From the NCBI GenBank assembly GCA_028868535.1, contig JAGWUH010000007.1:41335-105334 (forward strand): 64,000 nt of DNA. Reading direction: 5' to 3'. The notes beneath the pieces are model-generated. The model ran no database searches. It was not told the origin of the DNA and saw only the letters and a list, made by a program, of their open reading frames with translations. Source of the stretch: Sphingomonadales bacterium. Its GTDB lineage: Bacteria; Pseudomonadota; Alphaproteobacteria; Sphingomonadales; Sphingomonadaceae. The position numbers were made by a program, and so were the translations under genes. Below are positions 8,894-17,834 of this stretch, piece after piece. Numbering within the stretch: the first letter of the stretch is position 1; every line of letters begins with the position of its first letter.

Positions 8894-9305
8894 GCAAGTT
8901 TCCCCTGAACGGCCGGTCGGCCGGTTGCTCCGGGGAAGCTTTGCGGATGTTTCCGACGTGGATGCCCCCCGGCTCGGGAGGGCTGCTAACGAATGCACAT
9001 GACGGCGCGGCGACGTCGCGATGACGGATCGAAGAATCTCCGGCGCCGGTTGCAACCTGGTTGCAACGTTTGCACCCTGCCGACGTCGCCGGTCCGTCAC
9101 GTGGGCCCCCGGATTGCCGTATCGCGGTTCGCGACAGCGCGCGCCGCGGGCGCTTCGTGATCCGGGCGGGGTGCTGCAGGCTTCCCCCGAGCAATATGCA
9201 ACCGATTGCGAAACCGCATTGACCGGTTAGGCCAAACCCATTACCGCCGTCACATTATCGTTTGAGCGCCGATACTTAACGGCGCCAGTCGCATGGGAGG
9301 GATGA
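8894..9305. promoter_or_regulatory. Divergent intergenic region between two TonB-dependent receptors
   Basis: This 412-bp gap holds no convincing gene. Two related palindromes lie side by side: GGTTGCAACC at 9048-9057 (perfect 10-bp palindrome) and GGTTGCAACG at 9059-9068, 11 bases apart and so on nearly the same face of the helix. They look like a tandem operator for a dimeric repressor. A strong GGGAGGGATGA ribosome binding site precedes the right-hand receptor. No Fur-type box was seen. Confidence 0.4.
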
Positions 9306-12095
9306 ATGACCGGGTCCAGTCTTGTCGCCGTTCGCAGCGCCGTGCTCGCCAGTGTGGCCACGATCGGGCTCCTGCCGGCCGTTGCCTTCGCCCGGGCGGG
9401 GCCGGGCGCGCCGCCGGAAGAAGCCGGCAAGGCATCCGGCGGCGATATCGTGGTGACAGGGACGCTGATCCGCGGGGTGGGCGCCACGGGCGCCCAGGCC
9501 ATCAATGTCGGCCCTGCGGCAATTCTCGACAAGGCCGCCAACTCGACGAACGAGCTGCTTTCGCTCGTTCCGCAGATCTCCAACACCTTCAACGGCCGCT
9601 TCGAAGGCGATCCGCGGGGGGTGGGCGCGGGCATATCGATCACCAAGCCGAACCTGCGCAACCTGCCGGGTGCCAATTCCAGTTCCGGCGGCACGACGCT
9701 GGTCATCGCCGACGGCTTTCGCCTCACGCCGGTTGGCGTCAATCAATCCTCCGTCGATGTCGACGTGATCCCGGCAGCGGTGATCGCCGGCATGGAAGTC
9801 GTCACGGATGGCGGTTCGTCGCTCTACGGCGCGGATGCCGTTGCCGGCGTCATCAACTTTCGCACCCTGCGCAAGTTCGAGGGCGTCAAGGTCGATGCCA
9901 ACTATGGTTTCGGCACGACGATCAAGAGCTTTGGCCAGTGGGATGCCCAGATGACGGTCGGCAAGAGCTGGTCGACCGGGAATGCCTATCTTTCGGCCGG
10001 CTATTCGAGCCGCGATGGCGTTCGCAACAACGAAACCGGCTGGGCGACGGGGCAGGTCTACAACGCGGCCATGGTTCCCTCCTACACCGGCACCCAGTGC
10101 AACACCCCGGTGGGCACGGAAACCCGGTGGAAGCACTTCCGCGCGGGCACCTCGAACTGGACCAGCAATCCGTTGGCATCGGGGGCAGGGGTGTTCGCGG
10201 TCGGCACGGCTTGCGACAACGTCGGCGATGCCGCCTATCTGGCCGGCCAGAAGCGCTACAACCTTTTCGCCCAGGTCACGAACGACTTCAGCGATGCCGT
10301 TTCACTGCGGCTGACGGCCTATTATACCCGGCGGGACACGACCCTGGACATCTTCGCGCGCGGCGTGACGTCGGCCGGCAGCGGCATTACCACCGGCGCG
10401 CAGGTGGGCGCGATCTACGGGGACCCGGCAGTCAACACCATCGTCGCGATAACCGAAGGTGTCGGCTTTTCGCTGGCTCCCAACGCTGCCTACGTGAACA
10501 CCCCCAACAAGGTGGGCTTCCGAACCTGGGGGGTGACGCCGCAACTCACCGTCAAGCTGGGCAAGGACTGGCAGGTCAAGGCGACCGCCCACTTCGGCCA
10601 GTCGTTCAATTACCAGAGGTTCCCGGGCATCAACACGGTACTGGCACAGTGCTACATCACCGGCTGCACGGCAGCCGCCTCGCCAAGCGGCGCGGCCATT
10701 GCGGCCGGCCAGCTCAACCCGCGCAATGTCGCGGCCGCGAGCTCCGCGGTGATCACCGACCTGATCGACTACGAGAACGCCCAGGAAACCCGGCAGCAGC
10801 TGTTCGTCGGCCAGGTCGTTGCCGACGGTCCGCTGTTCGCGTTGCCGGGTGGCGATGCCCGCGTCGCGGTGGGTGCCGAATTCCAGGACAACCAGGCGAA
10901 GAGCCGCTTGCTCGGTGGCCGCGTCGATGCGGTCAGGAACTTGCCGTGGATGGGTTATGGGCGCCACGCCTATTCGTTGTTCGGCGAGCTGTCGCTGCCG
11001 GTGACCGGCTTTGCCGATGTATCGGCGTCGCTGCGTCATGATCACTACAGCGACTTCGGATCGACGACGAATCCGAATCTCGGCGTGAACCTGCGGCCTG
11101 CGCGCTGGATCCGGTTCTACGGGCACTGGAACAAGTCCTTCAACGCGCCCACTGCCGTCGATGGCCTTGGCATCGCCGTCGGCCGCTTTTCCTGCGGCGT
11201 CTACAGCGCCACGTCGCGGCCCAACGATCCCTACACCCCGAAGAAGGACAACGGCGTCGGAACCTGCGCCCTGATCGCCGAAGGCGTGAAGGCGGGTGTC
11301 AAGCCGCAGACGGCGAAGAGCTGGGCGGTCGGGCTCGAGCTGACGCCGGTCTCGAGCCTGCGCATGGGCGGGGAATTCTATTCGATCGACTTCTCGAACG
11401 TGCTGGGGGCGGTCAACCCGCAGAATCTCAACACCTACCTCACCAATCCCGAGCTCTACATCTACAATGCCACGCTCGCCGCGGCGAACGGTGCCGGCGG
11501 CACGAATTATGCCGCCTACCTCGCGCAGTTGACTAACGGTGCGACCCTGGCCGCACAGCACGGCGTCAGCGATGTCGCGCTGTTCGTCGATCGCCGCACC
11601 TCGAACATCGGCTCGGCCAAGCTGCAGGGCGTGGACTTCCACCTCTATTACGATGCGACGGTCGGCAAGGGCAGCCTTTCTGCAGGCGTGGCCGGCACGA
11701 AGACCACCAAGTCGTTCTCCAATTTCGGCGTGCCGACGAACGAACTCAACGTCGGTGGACCGGACTTCGTCTTCACCAGCTACCTCGGGTACAGGATCGC
11801 TGGCTTCTCGACCAAGCTGACCTGGAACTTCACCGGCGAATACAAGGATTCCGCCCCGGACGTGAATGGCGTGCTGGGCGATTCGATCCATGCGTTCTCC
11901 ACGTTCAACGTCAATCTCGGCTACGACTTCGGGGCGGGCGCCGGTGTGCTCTCGGGCACCAACCTGCGGCTGACGATCGACAACGCCTTCGACAAGAAGC
12001 CGCAGATCACCCCGCGCGCCCAGGCGAATATCCTGACGTACGCGAACTGGACCTTGGGGCGCGTGATCAAGCTGGGGTTCAGCAAGAAATTCTGA
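9306..12095 (+). CDS. TonB-dependent outer-membrane receptor
   Basis: This is a 929-aa receptor. The start at 9306 has the strong ribosome binding site GGGAGGG. A signal peptide covers about residues 1-30. The plug domain has GGDIVVTGTLIRGVGATGAQ, TTLVIADGFRLTPVG, and the GMEVVTDGGSSLYGADAVAG segment that precedes the barrel. The C-terminus VIKLGFSKKF ends in Phe, as expected for BAM insertion. Numerous paired Cys residues occur in the predicted extracellular loops. The codon choice is somewhat less GC-biased than in the first receptor. Substrate unknown. It is convergent with the downstream tRNA-Pro and transcribed alone. Confidence 0.92.
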   Translation: MTGSSLVAVRSAVLASVATIGLLPAVAFARAGPGAPPEEAGKASGGDIVVTGTLIRGVGATGAQAINVGPAAILDKAANSTNELLSLVPQISNTFNGRFEGDPRGVGAGISITKPNLRNLPGANSSSGGTTLVIADGFRLTPVGVNQSSVDVDVIPAAVIAGMEVVTDGGSSLYGADAVAGVINFRTLRKFEGVKVDANYGFGTTIKSFGQWDAQMTVGKSWSTGNAYLSAGYSSRDGVRNNETGWATGQVYNAAMVPSYTGTQCNTPVGTETRWKHFRAGTSNWTSNPLASGAGVFAVGTACDNVGDAAYLAGQKRYNLFAQVTNDFSDAVSLRLTAYYTRRDTTLDIFARGVTSAGSGITTGAQVGAIYGDPAVNTIVAITEGVGFSLAPNAAYVNTPNKVGFRTWGVTPQLTVKLGKDWQVKATAHFGQSFNYQRFPGINTVLAQCYITGCTAAASPSGAAIAAGQLNPRNVAAASSAVITDLIDYENAQETRQQLFVGQVVADGPLFALPGGDARVAVGAEFQDNQAKSRLLGGRVDAVRNLPWMGYGRHAYSLFGELSLPVTGFADVSASLRHDHYSDFGSTTNPNLGVNLRPARWIRFYGHWNKSFNAPTAVDGLGIAVGRFSCGVYSATSRPNDPYTPKKDNGVGTCALIAEGVKAGVKPQTAKSWAVGLELTPVSSLRMGGEFYSIDFSNVLGAVNPQNLNTYLTNPELYIYNATLAAANGAGGTNYAAYLAQLTNGATLAAQHGVSDVALFVDRRTSNIGSAKLQGVDFHLYYDATVGKGSLSAGVAGTKTTKSFSNFGVPTNELNVGGPDFVFTSYLGYRIAGFSTKLTWNFTGEYKDSAPDVNGVLGDSIHAFSTFNVNLGYDFGAGAGVLSGTNLRLTIDNAFDKKPQITPRAQANILTYANWTLGRVIKLGFSKKF

Positions 12096-12337
12096 CACGC
12101 CGGTCGCCAGCACCGTCGAACCCGCGGCGTGGGCGGCATCTTGCCAGCCGGCCACGCCGTCGTGTTTCGGGAAAAGAGCCGTCGAGCGTATAATCGGGGC
12201 GCCCGATGCCGAGATCGGGGGCCACCGATACCGCCCGCAGTAGTCGGGATTCGCGCCAGCCGGACGCGGAAAACCGGGATCAGTGCGGAATGCCCGTAAA
12301 CCCGCCGGGCGGCAGGAGCCGGAAAGCCCGGAAATAC

Positions 12338-12415
<78 letters not shown>

Positions 12416-12518
12416 ACCGCGGTTTCCCTAGGCAATGGCTGGAGATAGGGCAACCCGCAATGCACGGCCGATTTCGCCCCGCCTTGATTCCGCGCCGGCG
12501 CCGCCGCAGACTGCGCGG

Positions 12519-13250
12519 ATGACGGACGAAACCGAAGCCGTGCTGCGCCGCGAGCTCGCCGCCGCGTTCCGGCTGGCGGCGCTGAACGGCTGGGACGATC
12601 ACGTCGCCACCCACATGTCGGCGCGCCTGCCCGACGGCACCTACCTGATGAACCCGTTCGGGCTGCTGTTCGAGGAGATCACTGCCTCCGCGCTGGTGCG
12701 GGTGGACGCGAACGGGGCGCTGGTCGGGTCCAGCCCCTGGTCGCTCAATCCGGCGGGGACGAACATCCACGGCGGGCTGCTCGGCGGGCGGGCGGACATC
12801 GGCAGCGTCATGCACCTGCATTCGCGCGACGGGGTCGCCGTATCGGCGCTGGCCGACGGCTTGCTGCCGCTCAGCCAGAATGCCCTGAACATCTGGTGCG
12901 ACGTCGGCTACCACCCGTTCGAGGGCATCGCCACCGCCGCGGACGAGCGTGCGCGCCTGCTGGCCGATCTCGGCGATCGCCACCTGCTGATCCTGCGCAA
13001 CCACGGCACGCTGGCGGTCGGCCGCTCGATCGCCTCGGCGTTCTATCGCATCGCCGCGCTGGAATGGGCCTGCACGACACAGGTCCGCACCCTTGCCACC
13101 GGCGCCCGCCTGCAACTGCCGGACCCGGAAGCGATCGAGAGGCAGACGCGGATGATGGGCGCGGGCTGGATCGACGACTTTGCCGAGCAGCGCTACTGGC
13201 CGGCGATGCTGCGCAAGGCCGCCCGCGATTGCCCGGGCTTCGATCGCTGA
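12519..13250 (+). CDS. Class II aldolase/adducin family protein
   Basis: This is a 243-aa protein of normal length for the family. The ATG at 12519 (MTDETEAVLRRELAAAFRL) is preferred because the upstream 28 codons look non-coding. Family landmarks are present: NGWDDHVATHMSAR, the PFGLLFEEI segment, the metal-binding HLHSRD with its two His, and LILRNHGTLAVG with the third metal His. Members use a bound metal to split or epimerise small sugar phosphates or, in adducin-like forms, have no known reaction, so the substrate is open. The last 87 bases before the stop are repeated exactly 804 bases downstream, so this gene has been partly duplicated. Confidence 0.88.
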   Translation: MTDETEAVLRRELAAAFRLAALNGWDDHVATHMSARLPDGTYLMNPFGLLFEEITASALVRVDANGALVGSSPWSLNPAGTNIHGGLLGGRADIGSVMHLHSRDGVAVSALADGLLPLSQNALNIWCDVGYHPFEGIATAADERARLLADLGDRHLLILRNHGTLAVGRSIASAFYRIAALEWACTTQVRTLATGARLQLPDPEAIERQTRMMGAGWIDDFAEQRYWPAMLRKAARDCPGFDR

Positions 13251-13445
13251 AGTCCGGTCGGGCGAGGCGGGGGCGGCGATAAGTTTTCCCATATCTTGCC
13301 GTGGTCGTGCGGGTCTTGGCGGGCATGGCATTCGTGTCTGACGCCGCCGCATGGTGGTGTAAAGTGGTTGACATCGCGAACAATTTTGACGTTGATGGTG
13401 TCGTCGGCCATGAAGCTGCAAGCTTGATATGATGTGGAGAAGAGA

Positions 13446-13851
13446 ATGCTTGCCGCTCTGTTGATGTTCGTCGCTGCCCCGTCTTCCGCGCCCGCGCCCG
13501 CGCCCATGGCTACGTCCACCCCAGCGCCAGCCACGTCTCCCGATGGCTTCACGATCGGTATCGCCACGATCAAGGCGGTGGTCTCGAAGCTCGGACGCCC
13601 GAACTACACTCTGAACAGTTCGGACGGCTCGGTGATCTTGAGCTACGTGAGCATACGCGGGCGTGTTAAAGGCGCCAGCTTCATCCCGATCGTGGGAATG
13701 TTCGCCGGTGGTGCCACTGGAAAGGCGTCGACCAAGACCTTCACCTTCGGCGCCGACCAAGACCTTCACCTTCGGCGCCGACGGACTGCTCAAGAGCTTC
13801 GCCAGCAGTGATACCATCACGGAGTGCTCGGCTCTGGGCAGCTGTCGTTAG
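13446..13851 (+). pseudogene. Small exported protein, frameshifted by a 25-bp tandem duplication
   Basis: The start at 13446 has GGAG seven bases upstream; a GTG at 13434 is the alternative. The product begins with a hydrophobic signal-like MLAALLMFVAAPSSAPAPAP stretch, then a domain with GFTIGIATIKAVVSKLGRPNY and SVILSYVSIRG that resembles the small BamE/SmpA-type fold (inferred). Bases 13731-13755 are repeated exactly at 13756-13780. The extra 25 bases shift the frame after TKTFTFGAD, giving a basic nonsense tail that stops at 13811. Removing one copy restores a frame that ends ...GLLKSFASSDTITECSALGSCR-like at 13851, about 126 residues, with two Cys near the end. The gene is therefore probably recently inactivated, or phase-variable. 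Confidence 0.7.
13731..13780 (+). repeat. 25-bp perfect tandem duplication
   Basis: Two adjacent identical 25-base units, 13731-13755 and 13756-13780, lie inside the small exported gene. The unit length is not a multiple of three, so each gain or loss changes the reading frame. No sequence divergence between the copies is seen, which points to a recent event. Confidence 0.9.
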
Positions 13852-13931
13852 ACATGAGCCGATAATCCCGGCTGCGAGCTTATGTAAGTCCAGTCCGGAA
13901 TCTGGCCAAGGATGCACGTAAGCTTCGGCGG

Positions 13932-14053
13932 GTCCGCGCCGGTGAGGGTGGACGCGAACGGGGCGCGGGCTGGATCGACGACTTTGCCGAGCAGCGCTAC
14001 TGGCCGGCGATGCTGCGCAAGGCCGCCCGCGATTGCCCGGGCTTCGACGCCTG
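13932..14053 (+). pseudogene. Rearranged 3' fragment of the class II aldolase gene
   Basis: Bases 13932-13966 match 12686-12720 inside the aldolase gene with two mismatches, and 13961-14047 match 13157-13243 exactly. The two pieces are joined at a shared GGGCGC, as expected if a second copy of the gene lost 442 bases between these six-base repeats. The fragment ends at its own TGA at 14051-14053. It has no start and cannot make a functional enzyme. Its stop abuts the TSUP gene that converges on it. Confidence 0.75.
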
Positions 14054-14058
14054 ATCGA

Positions 14059-14817
14059 TCAGCCGGCGAACCACTGGCGCACCAGGTTCGCGGTCAGCGC
14101 CAGGCTGGCGACGATCAGCATTGGCCGGATCACCTGCGCGCCATGTCGGGTGGCAAAGTGCGAGCCGAGCCAGGCGCCGCCCATCGCCCCGCAGGCCATG
14201 GCCGCCGCCAACCCCCAGGCGATGCGGCCGCCCAGTGCGAACACCACGACCGAGGCGAGATTGCTGGTCAGGTTCAGCAGCTTGGTCAGCCCGGTCGCCC
14301 GCGTCAGGCCGAGGCCCCGCAGCGATACCAGCGTGATCGCGAAGAACTGGCCGGTGCCGGGGCCGAAGAAGCCGTCGTAAAAGCCGATGCCGCTGCCGAC
14401 CGGCCAGTAGCCGCGCGGTCCCAGCGCCGCGTCTCCATCGTGGTCGTGCATGCGCGGCGACAGCAGCGTGTAGAGTGCCACCGCGATCAGCAGCAGCGGG
14501 ATCAGCAGCCGCAGCACCCCGGCATCGATATGCTGGATCGTCCACGCCCCCGCCGCCGCACCAGCCAGCACGAACCCCGCCAGCGGCAGGTTCGGCCGCA
14601 ACCGGAACAACCCGGCGCGATGATAGCGGAACGCCGCCAGCGCGGTGCCGCAGACCGATTGCGCCTTGTTGGTGCCCAGCATCAAGGCCGGCGGCAACCC
14701 GGCGTAAAGCAGGGCGGGCACGGTGATCAGCCCGCCGCCGCCCGCCACCGAATCGACGAACCCGGCCAGCGCGGCGGTCGCGGCCAGCGCCGCGTAGGCG
14801 AAAGTCGACAGCATCAT
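14059..14817 (-). CDS. TSUP (TauE/SafE) family membrane permease
   Basis: This is about 252 aa, typical for the family, with roughly eight hydrophobic segments. The conserved N-terminal motif GFVDSVAGGGGLITVPALL and its pseudo-repeat GFYDGFFGPGTGQF identify the TSUP family, which exports or imports organosulfur anions, sulfite or related anions across the inner membrane. The start was placed at the paired ATGs 14817/14814, preceded by GAGG; the longer frame would run into the tRNA gene. Its stop lies five bases from the aldolase fragment on the other strand. The substrate is not known. Confidence 0.88.
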   Translation of the reverse strand: MMLSTFAYAALAATAALAGFVDSVAGGGGLITVPALLYAGLPPALMLGTNKAQSVCGTALAAFRYHRAGLFRLRPNLPLAGFVLAGAAAGAWTIQHIDAGVLRLLIPLLLIAVALYTLLSPRMHDHDGDAALGPRGYWPVGSGIGFYDGFFGPGTGQFFAITLVSLRGLGLTRATGLTKLLNLTSNLASVVVFALGGRIAWGLAAAMACGAMGGAWLGSHFATRHGAQVIRPMLIVASLALTANLVRQWFAG

Positions 14818-14882
14818 CAGGGCCTCGTGGCGCAATCCCCCGCCGCCGACAAGGCGCGCCATCGTGACGGTCGCGGGAGGCA

Positions 14883-14958
14883 TGGTGGGCCCGGCAGGAC
14901 TCGAACCCGCAACCTAGCCGTTATGAGCGGCCAGCTCTAACCATTGAGCTACAGGCCC
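14883..14958 (-). tRNA. tRNA with anticodon CAT, probably tRNA-Ile2
   Basis: A 76-nt cloverleaf reads from 14958 to an encoded CCA at 14883. The acceptor stem is GGGCCTG/CGGGCCC, the anticodon loop is CTCATAA in stem GGCCG/CGGCT, and the T arm has GGTTCGAGTCC. CAT could be elongator Met or Ile2 (lysidine-modified C34). The short D loop and the anticodon-stem bases resemble the ileX type of Ile2 more than elongator Met, so Ile2 is favoured. A TilS-recognition or covariance-model check would settle it. Confidence 0.9.
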
Positions 14959-14995
14959 CGACCATGCGCCCCGGGCGATACCCGCCCGCCCGGGA

Positions 14996-15958
14996 TCAGG
15001 CAAGTTCCACCGATTCCATGATTTCGCGCACCGACGTCGGCCGTACGCCGCGCCCGATCAGGTTGTCGAACACCGTGCGCCACCAGTCGTAGAGCGCGTC
15101 GAGATCGCGCTCGGTGCGGACGTACGGCGTGAACCCGGGCGCCAGCGAGGGGCTGTGGAACGACAGCACCAGCACCGCCAGGCCATCGTCCACCGCCACG
15201 TCGAGCGCGCGCAGCGCCTCCGCCGCGGTCACTCCTTCCGGGGTCAGGGGAATGCGCTCCAGCAGGCCGATGCGCGCCAGCAGCCCCCGCAGCCGCGGGG
15301 CGCGCCACATCGCCGGATAGAGCCAGGGCCCGTACTTGCGCAGCAGCCCCCAGTACACCGTCGTCAGCGGCAGCTCGAGCAGCGAGCCGGTCTCTCCGAC
15401 CCACCACGGCTGCAACGGCAGGTCGCGGTAATTCGGGCCGCCGGTCCCCGAATAATCGAACCGCGCCCGCGCCGAGGTGTCGATCGCCACCCCCGCCTCG
15501 CGCAGCAGCCGCGCGGTGTTGGGCCCGGTGCCATAACGCCCGGCGCGATAGATGCGCGGCACCTGGCCGAAATTGGCGATGATCCGGTCGCGCAGCGTGA
15601 ACAGCTTCTCGCGCTCGAGCTCGACCGGCAGGTTGCCGGCAAAGCTGTTGTACTCGTTGATCACCTCGTCGTGCGGCGGGTTGACCCAGGGGTGCAGCTG
15701 GATGCCCACTTCCGCCCGGCCGGCCGCCAGCGCCTCGTTCAGCACTTCGGCCGCCACCGGCGAGGACGCGATCGGGTAATCGACAAGGTACACCGGAACG
15801 ATGCCGTAGCCCTCGCAGAACTGCTGGAACTTGCGCAGGCGCGGGATGGTGTCGACGCGGTGCTCGGTCAGGCCGAACGGCTTGGTCCAGTCGAACTCTT
15901 CCTCGGTATCGACGGTCAGCAGGAAGCGCTGGCCGGTTCCGGGGCGGAATCGCGCCAT
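14996..15958 (-). CDS. Polysaccharide deacetylase family protein (WalW-like)
   Basis: About 320 residues. The protein opens with MARFRPGTGQRFLLTVDTEE, where the D-T-E-E cluster corresponds to the catalytic/metal Asp region of the NodB-homology fold. It continues with GIQLHPWVNPPH (metal His) and the late motif VLVLSFHSPSLAPG (conserved His), so the active-site set looks intact. A longer start at 16072 is possible, adding 38 residues. Members remove N-acyl groups from polysaccharides or relatives, but WalW-type proteins in sphingomonads have no proven substrate. It follows the kinase-like gene on the same strand; the two are probably linked. Confidence 0.82.
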   Translation of the reverse strand: MARFRPGTGQRFLLTVDTEEEFDWTKPFGLTEHRVDTIPRLRKFQQFCEGYGIVPVYLVDYPIASSPVAAEVLNEALAAGRAEVGIQLHPWVNPPHDEVINEYNSFAGNLPVELEREKLFTLRDRIIANFGQVPRIYRAGRYGTGPNTARLLREAGVAIDTSARARFDYSGTGGPNYRDLPLQPWWVGETGSLLELPLTTVYWGLLRKYGPWLYPAMWRAPRLRGLLARIGLLERIPLTPEGVTAAEALRALDVAVDDGLAVLVLSFHSPSLAPGFTPYVRTERDLDALYDWWRTVFDNLIGRGVRPTSVREIMESVELA

Positions 15959-16127
15959 CGCCGAAGGCTCGGGCTTGTCGGTGATCCGCTTGTCGATCAA
16001 AACGCCAAAGCCCCAGTTACCTGCCGCCTGGCGTCCGACGCGGCTGCCCCGTCCCGCCATGCCCACCAGCATGGTGACGCCCCGACCGTCGCCGTTCCCG
16101 AAACGGGACGCAGGCGAGGGGAAGGCC

Positions 16128-17834
16128 TCAGGCGGCGGGAGCGTCCTTGCGAGCGGCTCCGCCACCATCGCCATCGCTATGAGGCGCGGCGATCCGGGTC
16201 AAGTGTGGCAGAGACAGGTTAAGCATTTCCTCGTGGCGGCTCAGCACGCCGCCCGCTGCCCGCGCCTCGACCCGCGCCAGCCGCAGCGCGAAGCCGGTGC
16301 CGAACATCCCGGTCAGCCCGGCGACTCCGGCGGCGCCTGCGCCCCCGCGAAACAGCGCCTCGTCCGGCAACCGCGCGAGGCCTTCCGGCATGGAGACCAG
16401 CAGCGCCACCCGCCCGTCCAGTTCGCCCAGCGCCAGCCGCAGGGCATCGCCGGCCCGCGCCGCCCCGGCGACAGCCGCCAGCAGGCGCCACACCAGCCGC
16501 TCGGCGTCGATCGGCGCCATCGCCACCGGCAGGGCGCGCCCCTGGTCCTCGCAGTGCAGCGTGAAGCCGCGCGTCTCGGCCTGCGGCGCCAGCCGTGCCA
16601 GTGCCGCACGCACCACTTCGGCAAAGTCGCAGGTGCCTTCCGCCAGCCGCTCGGCGCCGCTGCCCAGCTTGGCCAGCCGCTCCAGTTCCTCGAAACCGGC
16701 CAGCATGCGCGCGGCATCGGCGACGATCACCGCCGACAGCGCGCGATATTCGTGCGGCGTCGGGCCATAGAGCTGCTGCTGGATGATCTCGGCGAAACCC
16801 TGGATGGCGTTCACCGGCGTGCGCAGCTCGTGCAGCACCTGCCGCAGCGCGTCGGCGCCGGCGCGGCTGGCCGCGGGCACGTCGTCGCCGTCGGTGACGA
16901 TGCGCCGCAACCGGCCGGCATAGCCGCTGAAACGCCCGGTCTGTGCTTCGAACCGCGGGCCGGCATCGACTCGCCATTCGCCGGCGATCGCCGCGCCACC
17001 ATCCAGCGTCACCGTCAGCCCGCGGATCGGCTGGCGCTGCCGCAGCGGCTGGCGCAGATGCTCGAACCGGCCGAGGTCGGTCCCCGCCAGGGCCGCCGCG
17101 ACGCGCCGGTCCGCCCAGTCGATCCGGCCGGCCGCATCGGTGGTGAAGTCCACCGCGGCGATATGCGGCGCGCTGGCCGGCGGGGCGTCGCCCAGCGGCA
17201 GCTGGGGCAGGTCGGTCGCGCCGCCATGCGCGTCGCGCGCGCGCCGGAACGCCTCGATCCGCCGCACGATCGCACCGATACCGCTCGCGCTCTCGGCCGC
17301 CGGGGCCGTCGCCGGACGCACCGGGAACGGCACCACCGGCGCCACCGGCACGGCCGGATCGGCCGCGTCCGGCGCTGCCCTGGCCGCCTCCGCGGCACCG
17401 GCCAGCGCCGCGTCGCCTATCCCCAGCCGCGCCATCAGCGCACGTACCGCGTCGGGATAGTCGCGCCGCACCCGCAGCACGCCGCGTGCGCCCGCGGGCA
17501 GGGCCGGGATCAGGTCCAGCCATTGCGCCTCGGTCAGCTCCGCCGCGCGCACCGCCGCCGCCGCCACCATCGGCTCGGCCGCGATCAGCGCCGCGACCAG
17601 CCGGGGCGATCGCAACCGCAGCCCGGGCGTCGCCAGCGCCGCCGCGCGCATCGCGGCGGGCAGCTCGCCGGCCAGTTCGGCCAGGCGGACGTGCGCCTGG
17701 TCGAGCAGTTCGCCGCGGGCGTCGGCCGGGCTCGTGCCCAGCAGGTCGATCAATTGCTGGAACTGGTTGCGCGCCACCGCCTGGCTGGAACCGCCGATGC
17801 GCAGCACTGTGGCAAGGCGGTCATCGTAACGCAT
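16128..17834 (-). CDS. Soluble histidine-kinase-like protein with degenerate ATPase domain
   Basis: This 568-aa protein has no membrane segment. Residues 1 to about 150 are a helical DUF2336-like region; a low-complexity Ala/Pro linker follows, then a PAS-like region around 215-300. A dimerisation/phosphoacceptor helix carries LHELRTPVNAIQGFAEIIQQ near residue 340, an intact H-box. The C-terminal ATPase-like domain is odd: the N-box Asn is not seen (ERLVWRLLAAVAGAARAGD) and no DxGxG is found, although a G-rich GMFGTGFALRL segment remains. It may receive or remove phosphate rather than autophosphorylate, or be inactive. It precedes the deacetylase gene. The family is clear; the activity is not. 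Confidence 0.75.
   Translation of the reverse strand: MRYDDRLATVLRIGGSSQAVARNQFQQLIDLLGTSPADARGELLDQAHVRLAELAGELPAAMRAAALATPGLRLRSPRLVAALIAAEPMVAAAAVRAAELTEAQWLDLIPALPAGARGVLRVRRDYPDAVRALMARLGIGDAALAGAAEAARAAPDAADPAVPVAPVVPFPVRPATAPAAESASGIGAIVRRIEAFRRARDAHGGATDLPQLPLGDAPPASAPHIAAVDFTTDAAGRIDWADRRVAAALAGTDLGRFEHLRQPLRQRQPIRGLTVTLDGGAAIAGEWRVDAGPRFEAQTGRFSGYAGRLRRIVTDGDDVPAASRAGADALRQVLHELRTPVNAIQGFAEIIQQQLYGPTPHEYRALSAVIVADAARMLAGFEELERLAKLGSGAERLAEGTCDFAEVVRAALARLAPQAETRGFTLHCEDQGRALPVAMAPIDAERLVWRLLAAVAGAARAGDALRLALGELDGRVALLVSMPEGLARLPDEALFRGGAGAAGVAGLTGMFGTGFALRLARVEARAAGGVLSRHEEMLNLSLPHLTRIAAPHSDGDGGGAARKDAPAA

Larger units (their letters stand above)
13244..13960. other. 717-bp segment between an 87-bp direct repeat
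   Basis: Bases 13157-13243 and 13961-14047 are identical and copy the end of the class II aldolase gene. The DNA between them is less GC-rich than its surroundings, has a consensus -35 box TTGACA at 13368-13373 with no strong -10, and carries one small exported protein broken by a frameshift. The layout suggests inserted or acquired DNA; no transposase, integrase or terminal inverted repeat is visible. Confidence 0.5.

Noticed and set aside
6347..8908. An 853-codon plus-strand frame opposite the first TonB receptor
   Set aside because: It is the antisense shadow of the receptor with no protein motifs; the receptor has a signal peptide, plug and barrel.
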